Shown: piece by piece, positions 60,137-64,000 of the stretch
How positions within the stretch are numbered: the first letter of the stretch is position 1
Layout: each line of letters begins with the position of its first letter
DNA from: Riptortus pedestris
Lineage: Eukaryota > Arthropoda > Insecta > Hemiptera > Alydidae
Assembly: GCA_019009955.1 (NCBI GenBank)
Contig: CM032231.1
Span: forward strand, 38,616,001-38,680,000
DNA: 64,000 nucleotides
Direction of reading: 5' to 3'
The notes under the pieces: generated by a model
What the model saw: the letters and a program-made list of their open reading frames with translations, nothing else
Database searches by the model: none
What the model was told of the DNA's origin: nothing
Made by a program: the position numbers and the translations under genes

Positions 60137-62599
60137 TGTTAATGCTCTAGCGATCGCAATTTTTGCTTCATCATTAACAAACTCAATATTTAAACGTTTT
60201 ATGTAAAAATAAAGATCAAGTTCGTTAATGGCTAAAATAGGACCAGGTAGAGGGGATTTTGATGGAGAGAATTTTGAAAATTCGAAATATCTTTGGTACT
60301 ATACATTGGATTGAAAAATTGCATAGAACCAATGTTATTGAAAAATTAATGGGCTATAAATATTGTTGTATACATCTATTGTCTATCTTGAATATTAAAC
60401 GAGACATTTGCATTTTTATTAAGTGAGTGCGGATAATGAGCTAACTTCAGTTCTAGTCCTGAGTTTCCGTCAAAAGCTAGTTCAGCCACTTTTGTAACTG
60501 TTCAGCTCTGGTGAAATTTTTAAACTTGACGTGGGAAATTTGCTTAGTTTACGCAGCTCCTGCGTGATGGACTTTTATATATTTAAAAACAATATTAGTA
60601 ACTTTGTGGATTGTGTTTAAAGTATGACCGTTACAAAATAAAAATGAGTTAATCTCCTTAATTTATTTTCACTAATTACTAAACACTTTTGGGGTGCTGA
60701 TTATTCAAGAGAGTTAAGGCTTGGTAAATCTATAGTCGTGAGTTTGATTTTCACAGGGGCAAGAAGAATTTATTTAGTGATAAACTCATTAAATAAAAGC
60801 TTTAGTCCCACCCTGTGAGGGTAATAACACTGTGACGGTAGATAAACCATTTCAAGCTTTAGAAGTATAAAGTTGATGTAAATAAATACCATTTAATGGC
60901 TGAAAAGTGGTTTTATAAAATCCAATTCAGAGGTTTGAACTAAACCAGTTTATCTGTTTGAATTGTGCAAGCCCCAAGAGATGTTTTTCGCTTCACTTGA
61001 CTATATTCTGTGGATTACAAAGATAATGTAAATGTGGAAGCGATAAGGTTAGAGTGGCTATATTTTACACCATCAGTGAGGGACCAGGAAGTGGGTTTTA
61101 TAGTCTAATAAAATGTGCAAGTATTAAGGAGCTAGAATTCTGAAAGTAAGGGACAGGTCCTCTCCATAATATAATATTTGTATTCTTGAGAAATAAATGC
61201 TTTTATAGCACTTTTTTTTTAGAAGAAGATTTCGCTTAAGAGAAGTCAGCTATTGATTGATGTTATATACATTTGGTGATTTTTGAAACATTTCTTCAAA
61301 TGTCTGTCAATCCTTTCAAAAAGAGGATGTAAATGAGAATCCTCCTTTGGATATATGCCTGTCCTTGTTCTATTGGTGACAATTGTTGTTTTATTGTTAC
61401 GTAACTTATTTCAAGCATCTAATATAAAACTAAGGATAAGGTTTGTTAGTGGCTAAAATCAGACCACGGTGAGGGGGGTTTAAGAGGGGGAATCAAAAAT
61501 TCAATGTATCTCCATTCTTAATTCAGATGAAGAAATTATATAGAACCAATCTTGTAGCTTTTCTATAACAGTTGTTCTATAGATTTTTTTCTGTATGTTG
61601 AATAATAAGAAAGATATTTTCAGTTTTTTAGTTTTCAGATTTCAGTAAACCTCCACTCTTAATCATCTCATATTAACAACAAGCTGATAAATAATGGAAA
61701 CTCCTATTCCTAGCTTAAATATCAAATTTGGTTTTCGTCAAACCTCATGTGAGTTACAAGTAAATTTATTGTGTGTGACATAATCCATTAACTAAAAAAA
61801 TGTATCGAATAACAATAATAAAGAATTAAGTGTTTAACAAGATTGATTATATAACAATTTTTTTGATCCGACTTTGGTTTTTAAATTCACATTCTTCATC
61901 CTCCAATTTTAGCCATAAATAAGAATGGTCTTCATTGTGGAAAAAATGACGAAATATTGAGATTGGTGTTGATCAAATAAACATTTAGAGTCAGGAACGT
62001 AAACCTGACTCTAAATGTTTATTTGATCAACACCAATCTCAATATTTCGTCATTTCTTCCACAATGAAGACCATTTTTATCAATGGCTAAAATTGGACGA
62101 TGAAGAATGTGAATTTAAAAACCAAAGTTGGATCAAAAAAATTGTTATATAATCAATCTTGTTAAACACATAATTCTCTATTATTGTTATTCGATACATT
62201 TTTTTAGTAACTTGAATATTAAGTGCCATTCCAACTCGTTGAATACCTGCTTAGTTTACGCAGCCCCTAGATGACCGACATTTTCTTTTGTACCCAAATA
62301 ATAAAAATCTAAAGTTTTCTTACAGTTTAACAACTTTTCTTAATTAATTAATAAAAAATCATGCTTGATACCAAATAATGATAGGTACTGACCTGCCATA
62401 CATCTTACAATGGCCTGGAAGTCTGATTCACAGTGTTCAGGATCTTGACCAGTAGTTCCTTCTAGAATACTATTGATGTTGCAAAAACCTAGGCAACTGC
62501 TGGTCACATTCAATGCAATGCAACATTCTGTGTAATTGTGGTTGCCTCCTCGGTCTGAGGTAGGTTCTTCTGTAGGTGGAACTAGTTCACGAGACAGAA
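34350..62599 (-). CDS. Ig-like and fibronectin type-III, DB-module transmembrane receptor (3' part, 21 exons)
   Basis: Twenty-one minus-strand exons join in consistent phase to about 1,292 residues ending KRLKP and TAG. Order of domains: DB1, FN3-1, DB2, FN3-2, DB3, FN3-3, FN3-4, Ig-1, Ig-2, DB4, FN3-5, one membrane helix (MVASLVFTIVFLVGIVASAV) and a tail of about 95 residues. DB modules are cysteine-rich extracellular units (YTECC...C...C...C, then HxPCC...VPDICxxLC) known from nematode and insect 'Ig-like and fibronectin type-III domain-containing' proteins (IGDB type), whose role is largely unknown. Many N-glycosylation sequons support an extracellular position. The tail has ENPSY, an NPxY-type sorting/PTB motif. 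One junction needs a GC donor. The signal peptide and any earlier exons are not seen. I assign no specific function beyond a cell-surface receptor or adhesion molecule. Confidence 0.9.
35224..35839 (+). mobile_element. Helitron-like element (family B), copy 3 with terminus
   Basis: It starts CTGTATGTGTGTATGTCACT and GAACTCCTAAACGGCTGGAC, has two monomers with cores at about 35350 and 35660, and ends GCAGGACGTCTGTTGGATCTGCTAG followed by T. The CTAG/T end and the short hairpin GCAGGACGTCTG before it fit the Helitron 3' rule (CTRR, insertion before T). Lacks RepHel coding sequence. Confidence 0.7.
35840..35913. repeat. (TA)n(GA)n microsatellite
   Basis: About 23 TA units pass into about 13 GA units directly after the Helitron-like 3' terminus. 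Confidence 0.95.
36067..36251 (-). CDS. receptor exon 20: transmembrane segment
   Basis: GEEHSQFGMVASLVFTIVFL then VGIVASAVWFIRTRNLLGHK: about 23 hydrophobic residues followed by basic residues, a type I stop-transfer. FENPSYLREV follows. Acceptor TTATAG, donor GTAATG. Confidence 0.92.
36577..36796 (+). repeat. tRNA-derived SINE, copy 3
   Basis: GGGGCTCAGGTTAGCCATGC, B box GAGTTCGATTCTC, body CCCACCCTGGCTAGAAAAGG, tail AATAAATAATAATAA. It is in the intron between receptor exons 19 and 20. A few bases are missing after the A box compared with copy 1. Confidence 0.8.
37732..37934 (-). CDS. receptor exon 19: second half of FN3-5
   Basis: VFWRQVNSKNAPYKDDSKTT, ISELKSGVLYECVIKAGNTK, GASALSEPIKFST: the FN3 strand pattern with L..G..Y.. 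and the G..S..S ending. It joins exon 18 through an AG/A split codon. Confidence 0.92.
38560..38671 (-). CDS. receptor exon 18: first half of FN3-5
   Basis: ERLPGPPQNVRIERVNDHSV then LVKWDPPVKNPHTVEVYR: FN3 opening with the conserved Trp (VKWDPP). 112 bases, found by frame joining. Acceptor TTTCAG, donor GTAAGT. Confidence 0.92.
40752..40904 (-). CDS. receptor exon 17: second half of DB4
   Basis: DGSDHRACCAHNGVERGCLD, WCRGEP...: the HxxCC and C..WC cysteine pattern of DB modules, ending IISCFREGR. Enters in phase 1, leaves in phase 1. Confidence 0.92.
41299..41449 (-). CDS. receptor exon 16: first half of DB4
   Basis: PSVNNVTQCCLEQNVTSACM, DACSFYLDIDAVINKIECIG, DFDKLMKCAA: six cysteines in DB spacing plus an NVT sequon. 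The open frame runs into the intron past the donor GTATGC. Confidence 0.92.
41544..41675 (-). CDS. receptor exon 15: end of Ig-2
   Basis: DEDKWLMQLTIKNMEDADGG then EYYCHAENAFGNATQAVSVR: the D.G.Y.C Ig signature carrying the second disulfide Cys. Donor GTGAGT. Confidence 0.93.
42081..42259 (-). CDS. receptor exon 14: start of Ig-2
   Basis: YPPYLTASGIKMATLGDTVT, LECLVDSHPDANLMFWKDYA: first Ig Cys (LECLV) and core Trp. Ends FSRNDE in phase 0. Confidence 0.92.
42916..43010. repeat. short tandem repeat, about 18-22-bp unit
   Basis: Four to five units of the pattern TTCGAATTTATTTAAATA with variable ATTT insertions. Confidence 0.85.
43169..43437 (+). repeat. tandem duplication, about 168-bp period
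   Basis: The segment starting GTACTAGCGGTGGTGGTGGC and ending GCCTAAAGAAGTTTTCACTT (43169 to about 43275) recurs at 43337 with few changes (GTACTAGCGGTGGGGGTGGC). Intervening sequence is about 60 bp. It is GC-richer than its surroundings and of unknown origin. Confidence 0.8.
44130..44376 (-). CDS. receptor exon 13: Ig-1
   Basis: PPTVHPINLIVEGSSMTIIC, IAMGTPMPTISLYISGRLVR, DMNEISCYADNGYGTPMEAR: a single-exon Ig domain with both cysteines (IIC and SCYA) and N-glycosylation HNVT. The core Trp is replaced by Leu (ISLY). Confidence 0.92.
45259..45425 (+). repeat. possible second tRNA-related SINE
   Basis: GCTTTAGTGGTCCAGCGGTA and AAGCACTGG recall a tRNA A-box region, and GTGTTGAGGTTCGATTTTCG recalls a B box, but they are about 90 bp apart. 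Only one copy is seen in the window. Confidence 0.35.
45742..45937 (-). CDS. receptor exon 12: second half of FN3-4
   Basis: VFYKSSSDPTFSSSETTVTS, LEHLSPNTQYIFYITAILPK, GQSLPSETLIAWTDPAYP: FN3 with L.P.T.Y motif. Split Arg codon with exon 11. Confidence 0.92.
46571..47213 (+). mobile_element. family A repeat, end-to-end short copy
   Basis: 5' GACCGTAACGCAGAGGCTGC, TAAGCAGATTTCCCACTTG; internal ATTTCACATAATAAAG, GGCTTACTGAAGGCTGATAT, C-rich block, (TA)n at 47064-47087, CGTGTCATGAGAATGACCTT; 3' GATTACCCTTAAGGAAAATC and TGCTAA. About 640 bp with both ends present, so the best internal control for the family borders. Confidence 0.75.
47267..47610 (+). mobile_element. family A repeat, 5' half
   Basis: TCCATCACACAGAGGTTGTG, GGGTTTACTGAATGCTAAAA, CTAATACTTGAGTTATG, C-rich block. 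It starts about 50 bp after the previous copy ends. Confidence 0.65.
47708..47843 (-). CDS. receptor exon 11: first half of FN3-4
   Basis: ELADKKLAAVTSPPHSLAVS, GHSATYVTISWQPPEFSHPS, EQLTYR: FN3 opening with ISWQPP. Acceptor TTTTAG, donor GTATTT. Confidence 0.92.
48326..48464 (-). CDS. receptor exon 10: second half of FN3-3
   Basis: QSVSTETNTVLKGLQTGKLY, NIFVVSRNEHGTSLPSSILL: the L..G..Y.. and N..G.S.PS ending of FN3. Short, found by frame joining. Confidence 0.92.
48827..49002 (-). CDS. receptor exon 9: first half of FN3-3
   Basis: GTEILPGPISELHAIKVTDS, EIELTWKPPKGGANASDYVV: FN3 opening with LTWKPP, NAS and NTS sequons. It enters in phase 1 and leaves in phase 0 at GTAAGT. Confidence 0.92.
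49586..49916 (-). CDS. receptor exon 8: complete DB3
   Basis: KLEEELETDARQYNVTECCA, GLSTPCMPLCSFDASMSQLK, CGAEFYKLIRCGAGGRNHSP, CCTRRGVPSPCLTVCSG, ending NIVQCFEE. The whole cysteine module is in one exon, whereas the other DB modules are split by an intron after the (R/K)C(M/A)A position. Confidence 0.94.
51129..51254 (-). CDS. receptor exon 7: second half of FN3-2
   Basis: VNPPAILENLESNTPHEVYV, AAANVHGIGDPSQRIIFKTI: FN3 end pattern (L.P...Y.V.A.N..G.G.PS). 42 codons, phase 0 at both ends. Confidence 0.92.
51333..51545 (+). mobile_element. family A repeat, decayed 5' part
   Basis: CCCACAACACAGTGGATGTA, TGATTTCCCTTGCTGGAATG and AATATTTGAGTGACGAAAAA correspond to the 5' third of the family. 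Confidence 0.5.
52296..53133 (+). mobile_element. family A repeat, both ends recognisable
   Basis: 5' TTCATCACCCAGGGGCTGCG, TAAACTAAGTAGATTTCCCA; blocks repeated twice inside (52430-52640 and 52830-53000), which points to a copy within a copy; 3' GATTTCCCTTAAGGGACTCC (palindrome core 53117-53130). Confidence 0.7.
53475..53688 (-). CDS. receptor exon 6: end of DB2, start of FN3-2
   Basis: RCIKFMPNYISCLMDGYGVL, PGSPTSLRVTNIDLNFAIVH, WEPPLFHGDTVVNYNLYYRP: final DB cysteines followed without a gap by an FN3 opening (VHWEPP). Donor GTAAGT. Confidence 0.92.
53800..54012 (-). CDS. receptor exon 5: main part of DB2
   Basis: CVDKLCGLPETKGKQLAVAN, LMICAPWAEKAFKCLANGMD, HTPCCRSRGLPDICQDLCSG: full set of DB cysteines. 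The acceptor (TTTACAG) forces a phase-2 entry, which decides the donor of exon 4. Confidence 0.92.
54028..54690 (-). mobile_element. non-LTR retrotransposon, 3' fragment
   Basis: On the minus strand the C-terminal end of a Jockey/LOA/R1-like ORF2 can be read: NITQTKENFWKILPDEVKW, LTRLRIRHSLLTHTYLINLK, then CNTVLTIKHLLTDCRLREHL and LLNHLKTINIYNKL with TAA at 54348-54350. The TH.Y...C..C...H...C region is the cysteine-histidine motif that ends many such elements. Two TGA codons break it (after KWC and after NLKD). About 300 bp of 3' UTR ends in an (AAAT)n tail at 54028-54042. Confidence 0.75.
54691..56859. other. intron sequence, nothing recognised
   Basis: AT-rich intron of the receptor gene between exons 4 and 5. 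ORFs at 55011, 56025 and 56289 are low-complexity and unsupported. A C10/A run lies at about 55340. Confidence 0.5.
56860..56924. repeat. (TA)n microsatellite
   Basis: About 32 TA units lie 30 bases past the donor side of receptor exon 4. Confidence 0.95.
56956..57182 (-). CDS. receptor exon 4: end of FN3-1, start of DB2, GC donor
   Basis: ASDNQSNYVVIKELVPFTMY, EITLTARNKHGTSLPSNPVR, then LPDIKQCCRDSGVQNSG. To keep frame with exon 5 the exon must end after TCAGG, with the intron starting GCAAGT. A GT donor four bases further gives a stop in exon 5. GCAAGT is the usual form of GC-AG introns. Confidence 0.88.
57470..57702 (-). CDS. receptor exon 3: first half of FN3-1
   Basis: ELLPSQPLDIEVTPLTDKSF, GVEWKPPFNLAENLTEYIVN: FN3 opening with VEWKPP and an NLT sequon. 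Acceptor TATACAG, donor GTGACT. Confidence 0.92.
58556..58783 (-). repeat. tRNA-derived SINE, copy 4
   Basis: In reverse: GGGCTCAGGTTAGCCATGTA, B box AAGTTCGATTCTTG, body CCCACTCTGGCTAGAAAAGG and (AAT)n tail. In the intron between receptor exons 2 and 3. Confidence 0.8.
59695..59856 (-). CDS. receptor exon 2: second half of DB1
   Basis: DGRNHVPCCVEEKVPDICQD, VCRGEYTVITDNIKTHFSCA, AYTEQTLACIVEGI: HVPCC and VPDICQDVC are the most conserved DB signature. Acceptor TTTCAG, donor GTAAGC. Confidence 0.94.
60010..60570 (-). mobile_element. family A repeat, end-to-end copy
   Basis: In reverse: TCCATCACGCAGGAGCTGCG, TAAACTAAGCAAATTTCCCA; CTCGTTTAATATTCAAGATA; AAATATTGAGTTTGT; CGCTAGAGCATTAACAGACA; (TA)n at 60087-60133; CCTCATTTTCATCAGCTCC; damaged palindrome CCCCTTTAGGGAAATCTGG. 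About 560 bp, similar in structure to the 46.6-kb copy. Confidence 0.75.
60690..60895 (+). repeat. tRNA-derived SINE, decayed copy
   Basis: GAGAGTTAAGGCTTGGTAAA, GTGAGTTTGATTTTCACAGG, TTATTTAGTGATAAACTCAT and AAAGCTTTAGTCCCACCCTG align with the SINE body. Confidence 0.6.
61226..62278 (-). mobile_element. family A repeat, longest complete copy, with internal palindrome
   Basis: 5' end in reverse at 62278: TCGGTCATCTAGGGGCTGCG, TAAACTAAGCAGGTATT. 3' end at 61226: GACTTCTCTTAAGCGAAATC. Between them lie typical blocks (TTTCAGTAAACCTCCACTCT; CTAATATAAAACTAAGGAT) and a roughly 400-bp inverted repeat. Confidence 0.7.
61793..62205. repeat. long inverted repeat, about 200-bp arms, 8-base loop
   Basis: The left arm ends GAGTCAGG at 61995 and the right arm begins CCTGACTC at 62004, with loop AACGTAAA. 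The match extends outward with few mismatches to ATGTATCGAATAACAATAAT on the left and the complement ending near 62200. A minus-strand transcript of the receptor intron would contain the full hairpin. Confidence 0.9.
62393..62599 (-). CDS. receptor exon 1 visible: first half of DB1
   Basis: LSRELVPPTEEPTSDRGGNH, NYTECCIALNVTSSCLGFCN, INSILEGTTGQDPEHCESDF, QAIVRCMA. It begins with two bases completing a codon from an exon further upstream, so the gene continues past this point. An A-rich tract (T-rich on the sense strand) and CAG precede it. Confidence 0.9.
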
Positions 62600-62899
62600 C
62601 TGAAAAAAAAAAAAGAATATTATATACAGAATTTTTGTGACAAACAACTTTCAAATAATAATTTCAACTGTTAAATACAGTTCAGGCCCTTCAAGGATTT
62701 GCTTAATAGACCTGCTCATAGGAGAAAACTGCGTATAGTCCAATGATGTTTTCACTGATTTCTGGGTAGAAAAGTAAAGAGTCTATTTGGTTTAAAAGAA
62801 TAAAGGTCTTCCTTAGTGTAAAATAACATCTAGTTAAAAATAAAGATGTAAACAATCTGAAGACATTAAATAAATATTTCACTATAATTGTTCATATTT

Positions 62900-63092
62900 G
62901 GGGCTCGAATTGGGATATTTGGGGTCATTTGAGTTAAGGATCTGACATTAATACACTTACTAAACCTGGAGACATAGGTTTGATTTTCATTCAGAAATAG
63001 GAAATGCTCTACTCCTTAGAAGAGTAGTCTCTGGCTAGGAAAGGTTGGTAACCTGTAGGAAGCCCATCCCCATTAACATAGATAAATAACAT
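62900..63092 (+). repeat. tRNA-derived SINE, decayed copy
   Basis: GGGGCTCGAATTGGGATATT, CATAGGTTTGATTTTCATTC, CTAGGAAAGGTTGGTAACCT, GTAGGAAGCCCATCCCCATT align with the SINE. Confidence 0.6.
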
Positions 63093-63169
63093 TTGTATTT
63101 ATATTAAATTTTAATTATATCAAAACGAATAATATATTTCTTGATTTATAATAAATGCTATTTTATATA

Positions 63170-63250
63170 TTTTATTTATTTATTTAAATGTTCCGCAAAG
63201 CCAGCGAATTACTCATTATTGAAGTATGCTCAAAAAAGTGAAAAGCAAAA
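63170..63250 (-). mobile_element. non-LTR 3' tail similar to 54.0 kb
   Basis: An (ATTT)n run is followed by TCCGCAAAGCCAGCGAATTA and CTCATTATTGAAG, matching the junction at 54.03-54.09 kb (tail then TCCGCAACTAGGTGATGTCG). Probably another copy of the same element, 3' end only. Confidence 0.45.
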
Positions 63251-63552
63251 AAAAAAAAGTGAACTATGGCATACAGTGATTTTTGAAAAGTTTTATATGC
63301 ATAACAGTCTTATATGAAGCGAACAATATTGTATATGGAAACATCAGGGTGATGAAAATAATATAATTGAAAATTTAAGTTTAGAAGGGGGATAAAAGAA
63401 AAAAAAAAATAAAAAGGAAAAAGAAAAAACAAAAATAAATAATAATAATAAAATTAAAGTGTATACACCCTGCTGTTATGTCACAGGTTTCAAAAACTGT
63501 AAGGAACGATTATATGGTTTATATCTTTATTTGTAATTAGGTAACATGACCA

Positions 63553-63712
63553 TTAGTCAACTGAAGGATCAAAAAGGTCAAACACCTCCACTCTTAATAC
63601 TTCTTTATTACAGGCAAAGTACTTTGGGGGGCGAACCGTCCCATCATCAGCCAGCACAAATCCAGAGCCAGAATGACCATTAGTGTTCCTAGATTCAGAA
63701 TGAGGGGAGAAC
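63553..63712 (-). CDS. unidentified terminal-exon candidate
   Basis: The minus strand reads, after an acceptor-like TGTTTAATAG, FSPHSESRNTNGHSGSGFVL, ADDGTVRPPKYFACNKEVLR and VEVFDLFDPSVD, then TAA (63553-63555) and an AATAAA about 20 bases on. Composition is protein-like and unlike its AT-rich surroundings. I do not recognise the family. It could be the last exon of a gene lying to the right, or a transposon piece. A donor-like GAG/GTGTTT also allows an internal exon. Confidence 0.3.
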
Positions 63713-63720
63713 CTATTAAA

Positions 63721-64000
63721 CATTGGATGTCAAAATTGAGGAGCTGGTTGTCTATTTAATTTGCAATTAATTAGTTACGAATCTATTAATAATAACAAAT
63801 AATCATTTTTAGTTTCTTATATTTAAGGGTAAAAAATATCTTTCTGAACTCAAATTTACCCCTTTCTTAACCTATGCATAAATCCATTCCTGGGAACTAT
63901 CCCTACTAGGAATATTGGTTCACAAAAAAAACTTAATTCAGTACACCTGAGGGGTCTACCTTCCTGGTTAACAGGGATTTTCCCTAACACACTATTCCGT
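63721..64000. other. nothing recognised
   Basis: AT-rich right edge of the window. No supported feature. Confidence 0.5.

Overview
The window is AT-rich eukaryotic nuclear DNA with spliced genes, GT-AG introns and many degenerate transposons. Mariner, hAT, Harbinger, Helitron-like and non-LTR elements, together with the closest recognisable proteins (an ACAP/CenB1A ArfGAP and a DB/FN3/Ig receptor), point to an arthropod, most likely an insect. The sequence alone does not give the order or species.

Three host genes are present. (1) The plus-strand 3' half of an ACAP/centaurin-beta ArfGAP gene occupies 796-10722. It has six exons covering the C-terminal part of the ArfGAP domain, a basic/acidic linker and the ankyrin repeats. 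Its BAR and PH exons lie left of the window. A possible further 3' exon sits at 13255. (2) A complete, intronless minus-strand PPWD1 gene (WD40 plus cyclophilin, spliceosome-associated) lies at 21071-22900. (3) The minus-strand 3' part of a large cell-surface receptor gene lies at 34350-62599. It has 21 exons joined in consistent phase, giving about 1,292 residues: four DB cysteine modules alternating with fibronectin III domains, two Ig domains, one membrane helix and a short tail with an NPSY motif. Its 5' end is outside the window or unrecognised.

The rest is intron and intergenic sequence filled with repeats. The left edge is the end of a Tc1-like element. ACAP introns carry a 5'-truncated non-LTR retrotransposon (2.4-4.6 kb, opposite strand), a tRNA-derived SINE, a hairpin MITE, a Helitron-like copy and a 189-bp hAT MITE with an exact 8-bp duplication. 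A deleted mariner lies at 16.8-17.5 kb. From 23.1 to 30.1 kb there is a nest of insertions in which the order can be read: a mariner and a 2.2-kb hAT element each sit inside copies of one non-coding repeat, here called family A. Family A recurs at least a dozen times in the window. It has a conserved 5' end, an internal dinucleotide microsatellite and a 3' end built on a perfect TTTCCCTTAAGGGAAA palindrome. It looks like a rolling-circle (Helitron/Helentron-type) non-autonomous element and is the main candidate for something undescribed here.

The three host genes have no evident shared pathway: ACAP acts on Arf6 membrane traffic, PPWD1 in the nucleus on splicing complexes, and the DB/FN3/Ig protein at the cell surface.
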